Below the pieces are notes generated by a model. The model was not told where the DNA came from. It searched no databases and was given only the letters and a program-made list of their open reading frames with translations. The position numbers were made by a program, and so were the translations under genes. From Jatrophihabitans_A lederbergiae (GTDB lineage Bacteria; Actinomycetota; Actinomycetes; Mycobacteriales; Jatrophihabitantaceae), in the NCBI RefSeq assembly GCF_031845305.1, contig NZ_JAVREH010000004.1, forward strand, positions 62,001 to 126,000: a DNA stretch of 64,000 nt. The letters are read 5' to 3'. Below, piece after piece: positions 35,124 through 44,067 of this stretch (position 1 is its first letter; each line of letters opens with the position of its first letter).

Positions 35124-35977
35124 TCCCCGCGCCCTTCGACTACGTCCGGCCGGCCACGATCGCCGAGGCGGTCCAGGCCTACACCGCGGCCGGTGAGGAC
35201 GCCAAGATCCTGGCCGGTGGGCAGTCGTTGCTGCCGATCCTGCGGCTGCGGCTGGCCTATCCGGAGCTGGTGATCGACCTCGGCGGCATCACCGAGCTCA
35301 CCGGCGTCACCGATGAGGGCGACGCCATCCTGATCGGTGCCATGACCACTCACTCAGACGTACTGGGCAACCCGCTGGTCACGCGGCACGCGCCGCTGCT
35401 GGTGCAGGCCACCGAGACGGTGGCCGACCGGCAGGTGCGCCACCGCGGCACCTTCGGCGGATCGCTGGCGCACGCGGACCCGGCCGGTGACTTACCCGCG
35501 GTGGCGTTGACCCTGGACGCTCAACTGCTGACGCAGGGCCCGAACGGCGCCCGGACGATCGCGGCTCAGGACTTCTTCCTCGACTACCTGACGACGGCGC
35601 TCGAACCGGGCGAGATCCTGACCGCGACCCGGATTCCCAAGCTCGGGGACGGCTGGTCGACTCATTACGAGAAGCTGAACCGGGTCGCCCAGGCCTGGTC
35701 GATCGTGGCGGTGGCGGCGGCGGTGCACCGCTCCTACGGCACCATCACCGAGGCCAGGATCGGGCTGACGAACATGGGCCCGACACCGCTGCGGGCGCGG
35801 GCCACCGAGCAGGCGCTCGTCGGAGCCGATGCCGTGGCCGGCGCGGTGACCGACGCCGCCGCCGTTGCCGCCGACGGCACAGCGGCACCCAGTGACCTGT
35901 CGGGCAAAGCCGACTACCGTAATCACCTGGCCACCGTGCTGACCCGGCGAGCGGTGCTCGCCGCGGCCGGAATCTGA
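35120..35977 (+). CDS. FAD-binding medium subunit, xanthine dehydrogenase family (CoxM-type)
   Basis: The 285-residue flavoprotein has the two FAD motifs: AGGQSLLPILRLRL near residue 33 and FGGSLAHADPAGDLPAVAL near residue 112. It accepts electrons from the 2Fe-2S subunit and passes them to quinone or another acceptor. The N-terminus PFDYVRPATIAEAVQ is typical. GTG 35120 overlaps the large-subunit stop. The CoxG-like gene follows after 11 bases. Confidence 0.96.
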   Translation: MIPAPFDYVRPATIAEAVQAYTAAGEDAKILAGGQSLLPILRLRLAYPELVIDLGGITELTGVTDEGDAILIGAMTTHSDVLGNPLVTRHAPLLVQATETVADRQVRHRGTFGGSLAHADPAGDLPAVALTLDAQLLTQGPNGARTIAAQDFFLDYLTTALEPGEILTATRIPKLGDGWSTHYEKLNRVAQAWSIVAVAAAVHRSYGTITEARIGLTNMGPTPLRARATEQALVGADAVAGAVTDAAAVAADGTAAPSDLSGKADYRNHLATVLTRRAVLAAAGI

Positions 35978-35988
35978 TCGGAGAACTC

Positions 35989-36951
35989 GTGCAGCTGGAA
36001 CACACCTTCACCGTGCCCGCCGGTGTCGAGCAGGCCTGGCAGGTGCTGCTCGACATCGAGCGGATCGCGCCATGCATGCCCGGTGCGGCGATCGACACCG
36101 TGGACGGGGACGATTTCACCGGGACGGTGAAGGTTCGACTGGGACCGATCGGGCTTACCTACAAAGGCAAGGCTACCTTCGTGGAGAAGGACGCGGTGGC
36201 GCATCGGACGGTCATCGACGCCCGCGGCAAGGACGCCCGCGGCAACGGAACGGCAACGGCGACCATCACCGCGACGCTGGTACCGGACGGTGCCGGCACC
36301 GCGGTCACCGTGCTGACCGACCTCAACATCACGGGCAAGCCGGCGCAGTTCGGCCGCAGCGTGATGGTGGACGTCGGCAACAAGCTGATCGGTCAGTTCG
36401 CCGACTGCCTGGCCGGAAAGCTGGCCGGCGGTGACGTGACCAGTGCCGCTTCATCCAATGCAGCGGTGACCAGTGTGGGTGTGACCGGTGCGGGCGTGAC
36501 CGGTGATGCCCTGGGTGGCCCCTCGGACGAGGTCACCGACGATCCGGAGTCCTACGTCGCCATCGCCAGTTTCGCCCAGGAGCAATCGGCGGCCCCGGTT
36601 GGCGCGGACTCCGAGACGTCGGTGTACGACCTGCCGACCGCGGAAATGTCCGTCGTGGACGCGCCGGTCGAGGAGGTCCCGATCGGAGCCGCGTCCGGCG
36701 AGACCGCGCCGCCGATCACTCCCCTGGTGGAGAGCCCGCCACCGACCGACAGTGCTGTGCCTGCGCCGTCCGACAGTGCGGTGCTGCCATCGCCGGCATC
36801 GGGAGGGCAGCACCGCCGGACCATGGACGAGGTTGAACCGATCGACCTGCTCGGCTCGGCCGGACCCGCCGTGGCGAAGCGGCTGGCCCCGGTGGCACTG
36901 GGTGCGGTCGTCGTGGCGCTCGTGCTGGCCGCGCTCCGGCGGCGCCGCTGA
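35989..36951 (+). CDS. CoxG-like SRPBCC protein with C-terminal membrane anchor
   Basis: Residues 1-145 form the CoxG SRPBCC domain (MQLEHTFTVPAGVEQAWQVLLD, PCMPGA, LTYKGKATFVEKD, VDVGNKLIGQFADCLAGKL). CoxG in aerobic CO dehydrogenase systems recruits the enzyme to the membrane and handles quinone. Residues 150-290 are a disordered linker rich in Pro, Thr, Ser and Val with repeated VTG units, and residues 295-315 are a hydrophobic anchor ending in RRRR. The anchor suggests it tethers the hydroxylase to the membrane. GTG 35989 is the last gene of the operon; a GC hairpin follows at 36980-36996. Confidence 0.88.
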   Translation: MQLEHTFTVPAGVEQAWQVLLDIERIAPCMPGAAIDTVDGDDFTGTVKVRLGPIGLTYKGKATFVEKDAVAHRTVIDARGKDARGNGTATATITATLVPDGAGTAVTVLTDLNITGKPAQFGRSVMVDVGNKLIGQFADCLAGKLAGGDVTSAASSNAAVTSVGVTGAGVTGDALGGPSDEVTDDPESYVAIASFAQEQSAAPVGADSETSVYDLPTAEMSVVDAPVEEVPIGAASGETAPPITPLVESPPPTDSAVPAPSDSAVLPSPASGGQHRRTMDEVEPIDLLGSAGPAVAKRLAPVALGAVVVALVLAALRRRR

Positions 36952-36979
36952 TGCAGAGCGCCGCGGCGGCCGATATCGA

Positions 36980-36996
36980 GCCGCTCATCGAGCGGC
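36980..36996. terminator. hairpin between convergent CoxG-like and exonuclease genes
   Basis: GCCGCTC and GAGCGGC form a perfect 7-bp stem with the three-base loop ATC, 29 bases after the CoxG-like stop and 40 bases from the exonuclease stop. It could end both transcripts. Confidence 0.6.
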
Positions 36997-37035
36997 ACTG
37001 ACCCAGCTCGCGCTGCCCCCACTGCTCCGGTCCGG

Positions 37036-38154
37036 CTAGTCGAAGAGCGACAGTTGCGCGCTCGCCGCTGCCAGCCGTTTGGCGGCGGCCTTCTGCCGCT
37101 CGGTCTGGCGCGGAGGCAGCGGCGGGTGCCGTCGACCGGGCCGGTGTCCGAGACTTGGGGCGGCCCCGCTGAACTCCCGCTCGGTCCACGAGGCCGTCCG
37201 GACCGGTCGCTCCGGGGCCTCCTGGTGGCAGAGCGCCTGCAGAGCACTGGGCGCCGTCCAGGTGAGCTGGTGCGCCGAGAACGCCTGGCTCACCGCATCC
37301 GGCTGCAGGGGCAGCTGGCCGGCGCCGTCGCCGGCCAGCCGGACCCCCAGGTCGAGATTGGCGTGCATCCGCATGACCTGGCAGTTCAGCGCCCACGCCT
37401 CACGGGCGGCGGGTTCGGCTAGCTTGTCGGCAACGGCCTGGCCGACCGCGGCCACCACCCGGGCGCCGCCGGCGGCCAGGTCCTCGAACGCCGCGGCCGC
37501 GGAGCCGAGCGCCGTCAGCAGCTTCGCGGCGGTCTTCGGACCGATGCCCCGCACGCCGGGAAGGTTGTCCGACGGGTCACCGCGCAGGGCGGCGAAGTCG
37601 CGGTACTGGTGCGGCCGCACGCCCAGCAGGGTGACGAGCCGCTCCGGGGTGAGCATGGGCGAGGCGTCGACCCCGCCGTTGATGATCCGGAGCACCCTGG
37701 TGTGCTCATCGATCAGTGCGAAGGAGTCCCGGTCCGACGTCATGATCACCGTGGTAGCGCCGACAGTAGGCGCGAACCGGGCCGCCGATGCCAGCACGTC
37801 ATCGGCCTCGAGCCCGTCCGGGACGACGACGGCGACGCCCATCTCGCGCAGCACCTGTGCCGCGCCGTCGAGCTGGGACACCAGGGTCTCCAGCTTGACC
37901 GTCCGGGTGGCCTTGTACTGCGGCCATCGCTCCCGCCGCAGGCTCGCCGCCGCGTCGTCGAAGCCGACCACGATGGCGGCCGGGGCGATCCGCTCGGCGG
38001 CCGCGACCAGCTGGGTGAGCAGCCCCCGGATGGCCCACAGCGGCCGGCCGTCGGACGAGCGCAGGCCCGACCCGGCCTGGGCATGGAAGCTGCGGTGCAC
38101 CAGGGAATTGCCGTCGATGGCGAGCAGCACCGGGGCGTTCTCCACGGCCACCAC
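37036..38154 (-). CDS. 5'-3' exonuclease (Pol I N-terminal / XNI-like)
   Basis: The 372-residue nuclease has the FEN-like PIN core: LLAIDGNSLVHRSFHA at the start, VVGFDD, the LEADDVLA metal-binding acidic cluster, and MTSDRDSFALID. The H3TH DNA-binding region is DPSDNLPGVRGIGPKTAAKLL. No polymerase domain follows, so it is a free-standing flap/5' exonuclease. The C-terminal 70 residues are basic and end QLSLFD, which resembles a sliding-clamp-binding peptide (QLxLF). That match suggests recruitment to the replication clamp. Its start follows a hairpin that ends the upstream gene, so it has its own promoter. Confidence 0.92.
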   Translation of the reverse strand: MVAVENAPVLLAIDGNSLVHRSFHAQAGSGLRSSDGRPLWAIRGLLTQLVAAAERIAPAAIVVGFDDAAASLRRERWPQYKATRTVKLETLVSQLDGAAQVLREMGVAVVVPDGLEADDVLASAARFAPTVGATTVIMTSDRDSFALIDEHTRVLRIINGGVDASPMLTPERLVTLLGVRPHQYRDFAALRGDPSDNLPGVRGIGPKTAAKLLTALGSAAAAFEDLAAGGARVVAAVGQAVADKLAEPAAREAWALNCQVMRMHANLDLGVRLAGDGAGQLPLQPDAVSQAFSAHQLTWTAPSALQALCHQEAPERPVRTASWTEREFSGAAPSLGHRPGRRHPPLPPRQTERQKAAAKRLAAASAQLSLFD

Positions 38155-38188
38155 TGTAAACGCGACCCCTGACGATCCGAAGTTCGCA

Positions 38189-38224
38189 CCGCCGGAAGAA
38201 GCAGAACCGCCGGAAGAAGCAGAA
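38189..38224. repeat. perfect 18-bp tandem duplication
   Basis: The unit CCGCCGGAAGAAGCAGAA occurs at 38189-38206 and immediately again at 38207-38224. It lies in the gap between the exonuclease start and the beta-helix gene stop, next to the hairpin at 38225. Confidence 0.92.
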
Positions 38225-38258
38225 CGCCGGCCGGGCAGCTGCTGCTGTCCGGCCGGCG
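38225..38258 (-). terminator. GC-rich hairpin after beta-helix gene
   Basis: CGCCGGCCGG (38225-38234) and CCGGCCGGCG (38249-38258) form a perfect 10-bp stem around a 14-base loop. It sits 55 bases downstream of the beta-helix gene stop on the minus strand and before the exonuclease gene, so it probably separates the two transcripts. No T tract follows. Confidence 0.65.
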
Positions 38259-38312
38259 CTCAGGTATTCAGCTGATCCCGAGGGGTATTCAGGCCTCCCC
38301 ACGGGTACTGGC

Positions 38313-40991
38313 TTACGGGTAGCTCACCACATCCACCGGAACGGTGGCGCTGCCCTGTGCCGTGGCACCCGTGTCGTTGATGACGTGGGTGATCGTGCCG
38401 TTGCCGCCGAGGGACACGGTCAGCAGGTCGTGCAGCTTCACGCCGGCCGTGTTGGGGACCTCGAACGCGTGGTAGGCGTTCACCGAGGTGTTGACGTTGA
38501 AGTAGCAGTAGCTACCCACGCCCCAGGCCTCGTGCGTGGTCACCGTGTCGGCGACCTTGTAGGCGGCGTAACCATTCGTCGTCGGAGTGCTCATCCAGGC
38601 GGCCTGGTTCGGCACGTCGTAGGGCATCTCGTTCTGGAAAAAGATGGTCTTGCCGTTCTGGCCGTTCCATTGGACCTCGTACTTCTGGTAGTGCTCGACG
38701 AACAGGCCGGTGGCGAGGACGTTGTTGCCGTTGACGGTCAGGCCGTTGTCCGCGGTGTTGGTCGTCCAGCCCACGCCCGCGCCGTGGTCGGCGCGCCACG
38801 CCCAGATGTGATCGATGATGCTGTCATTGCTGTTCACGATCAGGCTGTTCGTGGCCTTGCCGGCACCAGCGCCACCGATCCGGAAGAACACGTCCTGGAT
38901 CGTGGTCGGGTTGGCCGCGTGCGATGCGCTGGACCCGGCGGCACCCACGGTGAGCAGCGCGTTCGAGTTCGTCGTGCCGGCGTCGAAGAGCAGGCCCTTG
39001 AGCCGGACACCGTCGACGTCCGCGACCGACATGGCGTTCACGCCGTTGTCGGGGATGATCGTCGGCATGCCGATGCCCAGGACGACGGTGTTGGCCTTCG
39101 TCACGTTCAGCGTCTGGCTCACGTGGTAGACGCCGGGGGTGAAGAACAGGTTGCAACCATTGGACAGAGCCTGGTTGATCGTCGTCGCGGTGTCGCCGGA
39201 CTTCACCACGTAGAACTGGCTCATCGGCAGCGAGGTGCCCGGCGTGGAGCCGTTCGCCCAGCTCGGGCCCGAGGCGTTGGTGCGCAGGGACGGGAGGAAG
39301 ACCCGGTACTTGCCGGTCGAGTCGAGGTACAGGTACGGCACGTCGCGGGACACCGGAGTGGTGGCCAGGGTGGTCATCGGCGGGTTCGGGAAGCTCTGCG
39401 CCGGAGCGCCGTTGACCCCTGAGAAGACCATGTTCCAGTTCGATCCGCTCCAGCTACCGAAGTTGCTGTCACGGCTGTACCACTGCTGCTGCGAGGCCGA
39501 GGCGACCTGGCCGGAGACCTTGGTGTCGGCGATGTAGCCGCCGCTCGCCCAGCCGTAGCTGGCCGGGTACAGGTTCAGGTTGCCGTGCACGTCGATCCGG
39601 CGGAACGGCGCGGCCTGAGCCACTGCCCAGCGATCGGTGCCCGAGGACGGGTTGATCGCCAGGTTCTCCACCGAGCGCCAGAAGTTCTGGGTGGCGTTGC
39701 CGGCGTCGGAGCTGTTGAACGCATCGACCGTGACGTCGCCGTTAATGGTGACGTCATCGGGGTTCTGACCCAGGCCCGCGACCGAGGTGTAGAAGCCCAC
39801 GTTGTCCGCGACGCTGTAGGTGCCCGGCTTGAACAGCTCGGCGACCCGGCCGCTGGCGAACTGCGCGGTGTTGGTGTCCTTCTGCGCGTTGAAGTCGGCG
39901 TCCAGCTGTGCCTGGATTGTCGCGCTCGACATCGACGGGTCGAAGATGTGGACGTTCGAGCCGAAGTTGGGATTGTCCGACTGGGTCGGGCACGCTCCCG
40001 TCGTAGGCGGCGTCGTGGTACCGCCGCCGGTCGTGAACACGCTGAATTCGTAGAGGGAGTACCCGTAGGTGGTGGCCCGCACGGTGCCGTACATGCGCAC
40101 GTAGCGCCCGGTGCCCGAGACGGTCAGGTTCTGCACGCCGCCGGTTCCGGTGGTGGTCGAGTAGATCGACGTCCAGGTGGTGCCGTCGGCCGAGGTCTGG
40201 ATCTGGAAGGACTTGCCGTAGGCGGCCTCCCAGTTCAGCGACACGCCGCAGATCGATTGCGACGAGCCGAGATCGACCTGCAGCCACTGCGGATCGGCGA
40301 AGGTGCTGGACCATCGCGTGGTGGTGTTGCCATCGACGGCGTTGCCGGCCGCAGAGGCCGCCGAACCGTCCTCGGTGGACGAGGCGGTGGCGGGGTGCCC
40401 GAGCGCCGCGTTGGTGGTGCCACAGGTACCGCCGGTGGTGCCGGTGGTGCCATAGACCTGGAATTCCCACAGCGAGTACCCGTAGGTGGTGCCGCGGGCG
40501 GTGCCGTACATCCGCACGTAGCGCCCGGTGCCCGACACGGTCAGGTTCTGCACGCCGCCGGTTCCGGTGGTGGTCGAGTAGATCGACGTCCAGGTGCTGG
40601 CGTCGGCCGAGGTCTGGATCTCGAAGGACTTGCCGTAGGCCGCCTCCCACGTCAGCGTCACCTGGCTGATCGTCGCGGACGCGCCGAGGTCCACCTGGAG
40701 CCACTGCGGGTCGGCGAAGGTGCTCGACCAGCGGGTGGTCGTGGTGTCGCCGTCGACCGCTGCCGAGGCCGGGACGCCGGCGTTCTCGGTCGAGGACGCG
40801 GTCGCGACCTTGCCCTGCGAGAGCAGGGTGCCGGCAGCGGCCGCGGGGGCCGCGGTGTGCACCACGCCGACGACGCTGGCGACCATGGCGACGGCCAGGC
40901 CGGCGAGCAGAACGCGAGCACGCCGGTACGGGCGTCGGGAATCGGCGCGGGCCAGTTCGGCACCGTGCGGAGATGCGGGGGTTGGTCTCAT
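38313..40991 (-). CDS. secreted beta-helix protein with two F5/8-type (discoidin) domains
   Basis: The 892-residue protein has a signal peptide ending near residue 53 (HTAAPAAAA). Two nearly identical F5/8 type C (CBM32-like) carbohydrate-binding domains follow at about 55-190 and 200-330, each with TTTRWSSTFADPQWLQVDLG and VQNLTVSGTGRYVRMYGT. After a Thr/Pro linker, residues 350-892 form a right-handed beta-helix of the pectate-lyase/GH55-like superfamily (LKPGTYSVADNVGFY-type start, FFTPGVYHVSQTLNV, IIDHIWAWRADHG). The catalytic residues and substrate cannot be assigned; a plant or fungal cell-wall polysaccharide is likely. ATG 40991 is preferred. An AT-rich palindromic patch upstream (41119-41139) may control it. 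Confidence 0.85.
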   Translation of the reverse strand: MRPTPASPHGAELARADSRRPYRRARVLLAGLAVAMVASVVGVVHTAAPAAAAGTLLSQGKVATASSTENAGVPASAAVDGDTTTTRWSSTFADPQWLQVDLGASATISQVTLTWEAAYGKSFEIQTSADASTWTSIYSTTTGTGGVQNLTVSGTGRYVRMYGTARGTTYGYSLWEFQVYGTTGTTGGTCGTTNAALGHPATASSTEDGSAASAAGNAVDGNTTTRWSSTFADPQWLQVDLGSSQSICGVSLNWEAAYGKSFQIQTSADGTTWTSIYSTTTGTGGVQNLTVSGTGRYVRMYGTVRATTYGYSLYEFSVFTTGGGTTTPPTTGACPTQSDNPNFGSNVHIFDPSMSSATIQAQLDADFNAQKDTNTAQFASGRVAELFKPGTYSVADNVGFYTSVAGLGQNPDDVTINGDVTVDAFNSSDAGNATQNFWRSVENLAINPSSGTDRWAVAQAAPFRRIDVHGNLNLYPASYGWASGGYIADTKVSGQVASASQQQWYSRDSNFGSWSGSNWNMVFSGVNGAPAQSFPNPPMTTLATTPVSRDVPYLYLDSTGKYRVFLPSLRTNASGPSWANGSTPGTSLPMSQFYVVKSGDTATTINQALSNGCNLFFTPGVYHVSQTLNVTKANTVVLGIGMPTIIPDNGVNAMSVADVDGVRLKGLLFDAGTTNSNALLTVGAAGSSASHAANPTTIQDVFFRIGGAGAGKATNSLIVNSNDSIIDHIWAWRADHGAGVGWTTNTADNGLTVNGNNVLATGLFVEHYQKYEVQWNGQNGKTIFFQNEMPYDVPNQAAWMSTPTTNGYAAYKVADTVTTHEAWGVGSYCYFNVNTSVNAYHAFEVPNTAGVKLHDLLTVSLGGNGTITHVINDTGATAQGSATVPVDVVSYP
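40057..40656. repeat. in-frame 417-bp duplication encoding the two F5/8 domains
   Basis: The DNA for the second domain (from 40057) and the first (from 40474) matches closely at a 417-bp (139-codon) offset. Perfect identity covers a stretch of more than 50 bases around the VQNLTVSGTGRYVRMYGT codons. The N-terminal thirds are more diverged. This is a recent duplication or is kept alike by gene conversion. Confidence 0.85.
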
Positions 40992-41118
40992 CGGCCTACC
41001 TATCAGGGGGGACGGAGGGGGTGGGCGGGTCGAGCCAGGCGCCGGTGACCAGGAGCTGTTCCGCGCGCCGGTCCTCGCCGTTGCTGTAGCAGAGGACTGT
41101 GACGCACATCCTACACAG

Positions 41119-41139
41119 CTTGTAATATATCTTGACAAG
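41119..41139. promoter_or_regulatory. AT-rich imperfect palindrome before beta-helix gene
   Basis: CTTGT and ACAAG arms flank an AT-rich core (AATATATCTTG) in an otherwise 70% GC region, 128 bases before the beta-helix gene start and 40 bases after the ROK gene stop. It could be an operator or a promoter element for the minus-strand gene. The match to sigma consensus hexamers is poor, so I claim only a candidate regulatory site. Confidence 0.35.
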
Positions 41140-41178
41140 AGGGAATACCGGACATTGCCAAAAGGTTTCCGGCGAGCG

Positions 41179-42435
41179 TCAGCCGGTGGCGCGGCTGGAG
41201 TCGAGCAGCCGCGACCGGACGGTGGTCGAGGGCAGCACGGCACCGGAGGACAGCACGCTCGCGATGGGCAGCGTGGCGGCGCCGAGCGCGACGGCGTCCT
41301 TGCCCAGTTGCGCCTTGAGGATCGATACGTGGCTGAAGGGCAGCCGCAGCGCGTGCCGTGCGGCGACCTCGCGAACCCGGGGCAGCAGGGTGTCGCCCAG
41401 CAACTGGCCGAGCCAGCCGCCGACCACCACCCGCTCCGGGTTGAACAGGTTCACCAGGTCGGCGATCCCCGCACCGAGGTAGGTCGCCGTCTCGTCGAGG
41501 ACCTTGGCGGCCGCCTTGTCGGACGGCGCCGCGGTCACGATCGCGGCGACGCGCTCCTCGAGCTCCCGTGGCTTGATCTCGACCCGGCGCCGCTTGAGCT
41601 CGTCGTAGCGCGCCACGATGGCCTCCGCCCCGACGTAGGCCTCCAGGCAGCCCACCGCTCCGCAACGGCACTGACGGCCCTCGACCATCACGGTGGTGTG
41701 GCCCCACTCGCCCGCGCTGCTGGTCGAGCCGCGGTATAGCTCGCCATTGCTGATGATGCTGGTGCCGACGCCGATCCCGAGCAGCACGATGACCGCGTTG
41801 TCCGAGCCTCTGGCGGCGCCGAACCACTTCTCCGCCTGCCCCAGGGTCTTGGCGCCGTTGTCGATCAGCAGCGGCAGGTCCATGCCGTCGCGCAGCATCG
41901 CCCCCAGCGGCACCGCGTCCCAGCCGACGCTCTGACCGTGCACCACGGCGTCGTTCCCGTGCTCGACCAGCCCCGGTACGCCGACGCCGACGCCGAGGAT
42001 CTGCTCGGACCGGACGCCGGCCTGCGCGATCACCGCCTCGATGCCCTCGTGCACCCGGTCGACCACGTCCTGGGGATCGAGCCGGGCCAGCTCGGTGGTC
42101 GACACGTGCGAGGCGCGGACCTTCATCGACAGGTCGAACAGCTCGACCAGTAACGCCGTCTCGCCGACGTCGACGCCGACCACGAAGCCGTACTCCGGGT
42201 TGACCTGCAGCAGGCCGCGAGGCCGTCCGCCGTTGGAGTCCTCGAGCCCGACCTCGATCACCACGCCCTGCTCGAGCAGCTCCCCGACGAGGTTGCTGAC
42301 GGTGGCCGGGCTCACTCCGGCAGCCGCGCCCACCTCCTGCCGGGTCAGCGGGCCGTTCATGTACAGCTCCCACAGCGCGCGCGCCCGGTTGCTCTTGCGA
42401 AGATCCCGGACGGTCGTCGTCCTCGTCCCGGGCAT
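41179..42435 (-). CDS. ROK family transcriptional regulator
   Basis: The 418-residue protein has a winged-helix DNA-binding domain (about residues 15-75, LTRQEVGAAAGVSPATVSNLVGELLEQGVV) and a ROK sugar-kinase-like domain with VVGVDVGET and the zinc motif GHTTVMVEGRQCRCGAVGCLEAY. Such proteins repress sugar-uptake genes and release DNA on binding a sugar or sugar phosphate. GGGGAG lies five bases before ATG 42435. It is divergent to the ABC sugar importer operon (42720-47269), its likely target. The beta-helix protein gene lies downstream on the same strand and may be a second target. Confidence 0.92.
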   Translation of the reverse strand: MPGTRTTTVRDLRKSNRARALWELYMNGPLTRQEVGAAAGVSPATVSNLVGELLEQGVVIEVGLEDSNGGRPRGLLQVNPEYGFVVGVDVGETALLVELFDLSMKVRASHVSTTELARLDPQDVVDRVHEGIEAVIAQAGVRSEQILGVGVGVPGLVEHGNDAVVHGQSVGWDAVPLGAMLRDGMDLPLLIDNGAKTLGQAEKWFGAARGSDNAVIVLLGIGVGTSIISNGELYRGSTSSAGEWGHTTVMVEGRQCRCGAVGCLEAYVGAEAIVARYDELKRRRVEIKPRELEERVAAIVTAAPSDKAAAKVLDETATYLGAGIADLVNLFNPERVVVGGWLGQLLGDTLLPRVREVAARHALRLPFSHVSILKAQLGKDAVALGAATLPIASVLSSGAVLPSTTVRSRLLDSSRATG

Positions 42436-42458
42436 CGGCGCTCCCCTGCGAGACGTGT

Positions 42459-42635
42459 ACGACTTAGCGGTGTGGTGCAGCTATCGCCGACCATACTTCA
42501 CGTCGTGTAAGAGCGGCGGCAACGCGCGCACGTAACTGGCCCTTAACGTCGCGCAACGTGCGGATAACAAATCGGAGTCGGAGCCGGGGCGGAGGTTGAC
42601 TCCGGCCCCGTCTCGCCACATGATTCACGACTTAG
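42459..42635. promoter_or_regulatory. divergent control region of ROK regulator and sugar importer
   Basis: The 9-mer ACGACTTAG occurs at 42459-42467 and at 42627-42635, flanking the divergent region and close to both genes. TTGACT (42596-42601) and CATGAT (42619-42624) at 17-bp spacing form a possible promoter for the importer. A bulged hairpin (42586-42594 with 42600-42609) overlaps the -35 box. The 9-mer repeat is my best candidate for the ROK operator. The evidence is position and repetition only. Confidence 0.4.
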
Positions 42636-42719
42636 AGGAAGCCTTGCAGGAGTGTGCGGGCCCCTCGTCGATCGTCTCTGAGCGGCGGGCAACTCCCGCA
42701 CCGAATGGAAGGACTCACC

Positions 42720-44060
42720 GTGCGACTGACCAGGACCGCCACCGCGGCCATCACCACCGCGCTGCTCGCCGTCCCGCTTGCCGCCTGTGGCAGCGGCGAC
42801 AGTGCCAAGGGCGCCAGCGGCACCAGTGGCGACAGCAAGAACGCCGACGCGAACACGACCCTGACGTACTGGGCGAGCAACCAGGGCACCAGCCTGGCCA
42901 ACGACAAGCAGATCCTGACACCCGAGCTGGCCAAGTTCACCAGCCAGACCGGCATCAAGGTCAACGTCGAGGTCGTCCCGTGGTCGGACCTGCTGAACCG
43001 GATCCTGGCGGCGACCACGTCCGGCAAGGGCCCGGACGTGCTCAACATCGGCAACACCTGGTCCGCCTCGCTGCAGGCCACCGGTGCCCTGACGCAGTTC
43101 GACGACGCCACCATCCAGCAGGTCGGTGGCAAGGACCGCTTCCTGGCCGGCAGCCTGTCGGCGACCGGCGCCGAGGGCAAGGCTCCCACGGCCGTGCCGC
43201 TCTACAGCCTCGCCTACGGCCTGTACTACAACAAGAAGCAGTTCGCGGCGGCCGGCATCAGCAAGCCCCCGGCGACCTGGGACGAGCTGGTGGCCGACGG
43301 CAAGAAGCTCACCACCGCCCAGCACTTCGCCCTGTCGCTGGAAGCGGGCAGTGGCACCGAGAACATCCACAACGCTTTCACGCTCAGCCAGCAGCACGGC
43401 GGCAGCTTCTTCGACGGCTCCGGCAAGCCGACGTTCGACACTCCGCAGAACATCGCCGCGATCAAGCAGTACGTCGACCTGATGCAGACCGACAAGATCG
43501 TCAGCCCGAGTGATGCCGAGTACTCCAACGGCACCGAGGCGCTCAAGGACTTCGCGACCGGCAAGACCTCGATGGTGCTCTGGCAGGCGGCCTCCGGATC
43601 GCTGGCGCAGCTGGGAATGAAGGCCGCCGATATCGGCGTCGCCCCGCTGCCACTGCCCGCCACCACTCCGGCCGGCGGCAAGAAGGTCACCAGCATGGTC
43701 GCCGGGATCAACCTCGCGGTGTTCGACAACACCAAGCACAAGGACGCGGCGTTGAAGTTCGTCAAGTTCATGACGAGCACCCCGGAGCAGGAGCAACTGA
43801 ACAAGACCTACGGCTCGCTGCCCTCGGTCAGCGACGCCTACAGCGACCCGGCGTTCGGAACGCCGGCCGTGCAGACCTTCAAGGACATCCTGAGCAAGAG
43901 CGCGGCGCCGCTTCCGGCCGTCGCCCAGGAGAGCCAGTTCGAGACCCTGGTCGGCACCGCCATCAAGAACATGTTCGCCGACGCGGCCAGCGGAAAGACG
44001 GTCACCGAGGACACCATCAAGAGCCAGCTCGCGGCCGCCCAGCAGCAGATCGGCGGTTGA
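42720..44060 (+). CDS. sugar ABC transporter substrate-binding lipoprotein
   Basis: The 446-residue protein has a lipoprotein signal ending LAVPLAACGSG and a family-1 extracellular solute-binding fold (TLTYWASNQG, VEVVPWSDLLNRILAATTSGKGPDVLNIGNTW, VPLYSLAYGLYYNKKQFAAAGISKPPATWDEL). It captures an oligosaccharide outside the cell. I chose GTG 42720 because GGAAGGA lies six bases upstream. The two permeases and a beta-glucosidase follow, suggesting a beta-glucoside or cello-oligosaccharide substrate. The flexible Ser/Gly stretch after the lipid anchor is normal. Confidence 0.92.
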   Translation: MRLTRTATAAITTALLAVPLAACGSGDSAKGASGTSGDSKNADANTTLTYWASNQGTSLANDKQILTPELAKFTSQTGIKVNVEVVPWSDLLNRILAATTSGKGPDVLNIGNTWSASLQATGALTQFDDATIQQVGGKDRFLAGSLSATGAEGKAPTAVPLYSLAYGLYYNKKQFAAAGISKPPATWDELVADGKKLTTAQHFALSLEAGSGTENIHNAFTLSQQHGGSFFDGSGKPTFDTPQNIAAIKQYVDLMQTDKIVSPSDAEYSNGTEALKDFATGKTSMVLWQAASGSLAQLGMKAADIGVAPLPLPATTPAGGKKVTSMVAGINLAVFDNTKHKDAALKFVKFMTSTPEQEQLNKTYGSLPSVSDAYSDPAFGTPAVQTFKDILSKSAAPLPAVAQESQFETLVGTAIKNMFADAASGKTVTEDTIKSQLAAAQQQIGG

Positions 44061-44067
44061 TGAGCAC

